Positions 36,381 through 40,102 of a stretch of 40,102 nucleotides of DNA are shown here, in pieces. A model generated the notes under the pieces. That model did not search any database. It worked only from the letters and a program-made list of their open reading frames with translations, and was not told where the DNA came from. Source of the DNA: a bacterium (GTDB lineage: Bacteria > Armatimonadota > Chthonomonadetes > Chthonomonadales > Chthonomonadaceae); contig OMJJ01000382.1 of assembly GCA_900299305.1 (NCBI GenBank), positions 1 to 40,102 on the forward strand. The letters run 5' to 3'. Every line of letters starts with the position of its first letter. Within the stretch, counting starts at the first letter, position 1. A program made the translations under genes and the position numbers.

Positions 36381-38990
36381 TTGTTTTCTGCGCTTCGACG
36401 CACTGTGAATGCGTCACTCTGTTTTGCGGCTCTCCTCTGTACCTCTTCACTCACCTCTGCTCAAGTAGGGCGGGTGTGGGGGTGGGGGCAAAATCCGCAT
36501 GGAGAACTCGGCTATGGTTATTTTGGCTATACCGCATTTCCTACCCCCATTTTGAATATCAATGGCGTGCGCGATGTTCATACTATAAATGCCCATTCAC
36601 TTGCTATAGACTCGAATGGCTCTCTCTGGTCGTGGGGATATAACAGTAATGGGCAACTTGGTAACGGCAACCGAATCCCAACAGCATCTCCCAAGCAGGT
36701 AAGCGGACTGGGCTATATCGTGGCTACCTCCGCAGGTGATTCCCACTCACTAGCAGTAGATGCAGATGGGAACCTTTGGGCATGGGGCTCAAACCTCTGG
36801 GGGCAGTTAGGAACTCACACCTCTGCCTATACCCTCACCCCAACCAATGTTCCCACCCTCTACGATATTGTAGAGGCTACAGCGGGCTACCAACACTCAC
36901 TGGCTCTTCGTGTAGATGGAGCGGTATTTGCTTGGGGTAGTAATCATTTTGGAGAGTTGGGCTTGGGAACCGGGGTCTCCTCCACAGGAGACCCTGCATT
37001 AGTTTCTGGGGTAGATGGAATTGTCCAAATTTCGGCTACAGGCTCGTCTAGCCTCGCCCTGCGCTACGATGGAACCGTATGGGCTTGGGGAGATAACTCC
37101 AAAGGGCAAGCGGGGCTACCTTCTCAAAATAATAGAGTCCAGTATGCTCCCCAAAAGGTCTCTGGTATCTCTAATGTGGTTCAGGTGGCTACAGGAGGGC
37201 TACACTGCCTTGCTCTGCGCTCAAACGGAACCGTATGGGCTTGGGGGGCGAACTACTATGGTCAACTCGGCAACAACTCCCTTATAGATTCTAGCACCCC
37301 TGTTCCCGTATCAGGGCTAGGGCAAGTGATTCAAGTAGCAGTAGGAGGGGAGTACTCGCTTGCTCTCAAGGCAGATGGTACGGTATGGGTTTGGGGGGCA
37401 GACCTATCCAACCACCCCGGCACCGGTCCTTTTGGCGCAAACCTCACTCCGATACGCATCACAGGACTGAACAACATTAAGAGTATCTCTGCGGGTGCTG
37501 CGTTTGCCACCGCCATGAATGCCAACGGCTCTCTTTCGTCGTTAGGAAACAACTGGGCAGGACAGCTTGGAAATGGCGGAGCTGGCTTTCCTTATGGTGT
37601 GGTCTCTGCTTGGACATCCGACACAGTACAAGTCTGTGCGGGTAATCTCTTCTCACTTTCGCTTCAAACAGATGGAACCGTATATGCTTGGGGATCTAAT
37701 GAGCATAACGAGTTGGGTGACGGTACTACCTTTCCGCGTTCGCTTCCAACTCCCATTCCCAACCTTACCAATGTTGCTCTTATCGCCACAAAGGGATTCC
37801 ATTCGCTTGCTCTCAAGAAAGATGGAACTCTCATGGGTTGGGGTTGGAATGAGTATGGGCAAGCCAGTACCGGAGGAGGGGGAAATACACCTGTTCCGAC
37901 ACCTGTTCCCGGTTTGTCGGATGTGGTACAGGTAGCAACAGGATATGCCCACTCATTAGCCCTCAAAAAAGATGGAACCGTTTGGGCGTGGGGATTAAAT
38001 ACACATGGTGCGTTAGGAGTAGGAAATACCCTAGATAGCGGTACCCCCCAACAGGTCGTAGGCTTGTATGGAGTGGTACAGATTGTTGCCGGCTACTACC
38101 ACTCTCTTGCTCTCACCTCTGATGGAACCGTTTGGGCATGGGGCTGGAACAACTTTGGGCAACTCGGTAACGGCTCTAAGAGTGATAGCAGTCTCCCTGT
38201 TCAGATACTGGGGCTAACGGGGGTAACTCAACTCTCTGCGGGGCTTCACCACTCCCTTGCTCTGAAATTGGATGGAAGTGTTTGGGCATGGGGAAGGAAC
38301 AGCAATAACCAACTCAGTGTGGTAGGGCTAGATAGCTCCTCGGTTCCGATACAGTGCCAAAACGTGAGCGGAATCTCCCAGATTTCAGCGGGCGCACTTC
38401 ACTCTGTCGCGCTTAAAACAGACGGAAGTGTTCTATTTTGGGGGGCAGATGAGGATGGACAGTTCGGAGACGTAACCTTTGCGCGTGCCGTGGTAGTATC
38501 GCCTATTGTTGGCTTAGAAGGGCAGACCAACATCTCCGCAGGACACGCTCACACGCTTTCGGTACAGGCACCGAAACTGAACATCAGCATCAGCAATACC
38601 AATGTATCTACCCTCTACGGGAAGGGAGTGACCCTTAAAGCGACCCTCAAAAATCAGTTGGGGCTTCCCCTGTTCAACCAAACTGTAGACTTTTATATCG
38701 ACGGGCAAGCCCTTGCGACTACAGTCACTAACTTAGAGGGAGTGTGTAGTCTGGATATCCCAGATAATACAACTTACGAAGTAGGAAAACACAAAATAGT
38801 GGCTCTCTTCGATAACGGCAACGCACGTTATAATGCCTCTAGCGGTGTGGCAACCCTAACGGTTCGCAAGTCTAATACAGCAATCACCGCAGACAGTAGC
38901 AGTGGTGCCCCTGGCAACTATCTCCTTCGGAGCGTCTCTGTTGCGAACCTCCACCAACACTCCTGTGGCGGATGCGGTTCTCAACTTTAG
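36381..38990 (+). CDS. Secreted RCC1-repeat protein with Ig-like domain(s), 5' part of a frameshifted gene
   Basis: About 14 AWGxNxxGQLG-type repeats, then APKLNISISNTNVSTLYGKGVTLKATLKN Ig-like domain. TTG 36381 lies 8 nt after aaggagg, so it is preferred over TTG 36363. Confidence 0.82.
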   Translation: MFSALRRTVNASLCFAALLCTSSLTSAQVGRVWGWGQNPHGELGYGYFGYTAFPTPILNINGVRDVHTINAHSLAIDSNGSLWSWGYNSNGQLGNGNRIPTASPKQVSGLGYIVATSAGDSHSLAVDADGNLWAWGSNLWGQLGTHTSAYTLTPTNVPTLYDIVEATAGYQHSLALRVDGAVFAWGSNHFGELGLGTGVSSTGDPALVSGVDGIVQISATGSSSLALRYDGTVWAWGDNSKGQAGLPSQNNRVQYAPQKVSGISNVVQVATGGLHCLALRSNGTVWAWGANYYGQLGNNSLIDSSTPVPVSGLGQVIQVAVGGEYSLALKADGTVWVWGADLSNHPGTGPFGANLTPIRITGLNNIKSISAGAAFATAMNANGSLSSLGNNWAGQLGNGGAGFPYGVVSAWTSDTVQVCAGNLFSLSLQTDGTVYAWGSNEHNELGDGTTFPRSLPTPIPNLTNVALIATKGFHSLALKKDGTLMGWGWNEYGQASTGGGGNTPVPTPVPGLSDVVQVATGYAHSLALKKDGTVWAWGLNTHGALGVGNTLDSGTPQQVVGLYGVVQIVAGYYHSLALTSDGTVWAWGWNNFGQLGNGSKSDSSLPVQILGLTGVTQLSAGLHHSLALKLDGSVWAWGRNSNNQLSVVGLDSSSVPIQCQNVSGISQISAGALHSVALKTDGSVLFWGADEDGQFGDVTFARAVVVSPIVGLEGQTNISAGHAHTLSVQAPKLNISISNTNVSTLYGKGVTLKATLKNQLGLPLFNQTVDFYIDGQALATTVTNLEGVCSLDIPDNTTYEVGKHKIVALFDNGNARYNASSGVATLTVRKSNTAITADSSSGAPGNYLLRSVSVANLHQHSCGGCGSQL

Positions 38991-39456
38991 CGTCGATGGA
39001 GTAGTTATAGGGAGTGCTTCTACCGACAGTAACGGTAAGGCAAGCCTACCCTATACTGTGGACGAACGCTTTGGAGCCGGAAAGCATAAGCTCGTGGTAG
39101 CCTTTGCAGGAGACAAAAATCATAGTGCCACCACCAAAACGGCAACCTTCAAGGTTGTAGCCGCACAAACTCAGGTCGCTGTTACCGACGCAACTGCCTC
39201 TAGGGGGGCAACCATTAGCCTACAGGGTAGCATCGCACGGGTTACAGATGGTGCTCCGTTGGCAGGCAGAATGGTGCGCTTCCAGATAGATGGAAACACC
39301 GTCGGCTCTACTGCTACAGATGCTATGGGTATGGCGACACTCTCCTATGCCGTAAACGAAAGCCTCTCTCTTGGGTCTCACAAGATTCGAGTACTGTTTG
39401 ACGGAGAGCCTCTCTATAGCAAAAGTTCCGGTACGGGGACGCTCAAGGTGAAATAG
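38902..39456 (+). pseudogene. 3' part of the RCC1/Ig gene in a shifted frame: two further Ig-like domains
   Basis: TISFGASLLRTSTNTPVADAVLNFSVDGVVIGSASTDSNGKASLPYTVDERFGAGKHKLVVAFAGD continues the domain series; no independent RBS or signal peptide. Confidence 0.75.
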
Positions 39457-39468
39457 GAGACATCCTAC

Positions 39469-39512
39469 CAGTTCGCACCAGAAGCGTGGAATACATATTC
39501 TGGTGCGAACTG
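39469..39512. repeat. Long perfect inverted repeat downstream of the RCC1/Ig gene
   Basis: 15-bp stem cagttcgcaccagaa / ttctggtgcgaactg, 14-nt loop; no U-tract on either side. Confidence 0.8.
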
Positions 39513-39585
39513 ACTAGGAGAGAAAAGAAAAGTTCTTGTTGCGGGCAGTGTTGATACTATATGTAGTTTGCAGGTAAGGCAAAAC

Positions 39586-40092
39586 CTATCTCTTATCGGG
39601 GCTAGAGAGCGGGATAGAGACCCCTTCGCTTCCCTCTGTAGTTATCCATTTGGGGTCGGTAATCGAGCCAAAACTCTCTAGGAGAACGGTGCGCGGTACG
39701 GGGTCTCCGGCAATAGAGTGCGAAAAGAAGTTCCCTCTCTCTCCAGATACCGGTACGTTGGCGTTGAAGTGACCATCAGGATACGTCCACCCACTCACCA
39801 TCAACTGCCCATTCAGGCGAATGACTTTCCACTGCGCCTCCCCCACCTGATTACCAAAATCAGTTGTCCTCAATGAAATAGAGGAGGGACTTGCCCCTTT
39901 CGCCAGTTCATTCAGTTGGTAGAGGGTAGCATATCCGGGACGCTCTAAGGTGATGTCGGCGGTTCTAATCTTCTTCTCCATCTGCATAGGAGGAACAGAG
40001 ACAGGCATAGAAGTATAGGGTGCCCTTGAGAGTGCCATCATCGCAATAAAGTTGAACATCAACGACCCCGCGATAACCCCTGCAAGAAGCAA
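39586..40092 (-). CDS. Membrane-anchored hypothetical protein, possibly truncated by window end
   Basis: Single N-terminal TM; TTG at 40092 could be the start, but the frame stays open to the window edge (FRRLLLAGV). Confidence 0.6.
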   Translation of the reverse strand: MLLAGVIAGSLMFNFIAMMALSRAPYTSMPVSVPPMQMEKKIRTADITLERPGYATLYQLNELAKGASPSSISLRTTDFGNQVGEAQWKVIRLNGQLMVSGWTYPDGHFNANVPVSGERGNFFSHSIAGDPVPRTVLLESFGSITDPKWITTEGSEGVSIPLSSPDKR

Positions 40093-40102
40093 CCTGCGGA
40101 AC

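Noticed and set aside
38902-38990. Programmed ribosomal frameshift in the RCC1/Ig gene
   Set aside because: No slippery heptamer or evident downstream structure at the junction; a single-base indel is simpler.
1-40102. CRISPR arrays, tRNA/rRNA genes, IS elements or prophage
   Set aside because: No regularly spaced repeats, transposase or integrase motifs, or tRNA-like cloverleaf sequences were noticed by eye; a tRNAscan or Infernal run would be needed to exclude small RNAs.

Overview
40.1 kb bacterial chromosomal window, about 50% GC by eye. The gene content (prepilin-type N-terminal methylation protein, PD40 and PQQ propellers, heparinase-like and six-hairpin enzymes, RCC1 repeats) resembles Armatimonadota, but this is a guess. 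About 32 protein-coding loci are supportable. They include housekeeping genes (valS, greA, hemW, MarC), a carbohydrate-active and secreted-protein set, a tandem DUF342/FapA-like pair in a five-gene operon-like run, two PIN-domain toxin-antitoxin modules, an orphan RbsA/MglA-like sugar ABC ATPase, an ankyrin protein and a large RCC1/Ig-like surface protein. The strongest regulatory signal is a CarH/LitR-like B12-binding MerR regulator (W-x9-EH and xMHxxG motifs intact). It is divergent from an SRPBCC gene and a PQQ-propeller gene. The shared intergenic region carries two oppositely oriented sets of 11-bp-period nTnnACA direct repeats overlapping the -35 elements of both promoters, which suggests a self-contained light/B12 switch with an unusual output. 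Other observations: a tandem heparinase-like duplication that includes its terminator, a 20-bp exact direct repeat flanking a PIN-domain TA cassette 5' of an ankyrin gene, a transglutaminase-like gene broken in a 7-C homopolymer, an RCC1/Ig gene broken by a -1 frameshift, and a phosphodiester-glycosidase protein with a degenerate NodB-like domain. No tRNA, rRNA, CRISPR array or IS element was recognised.
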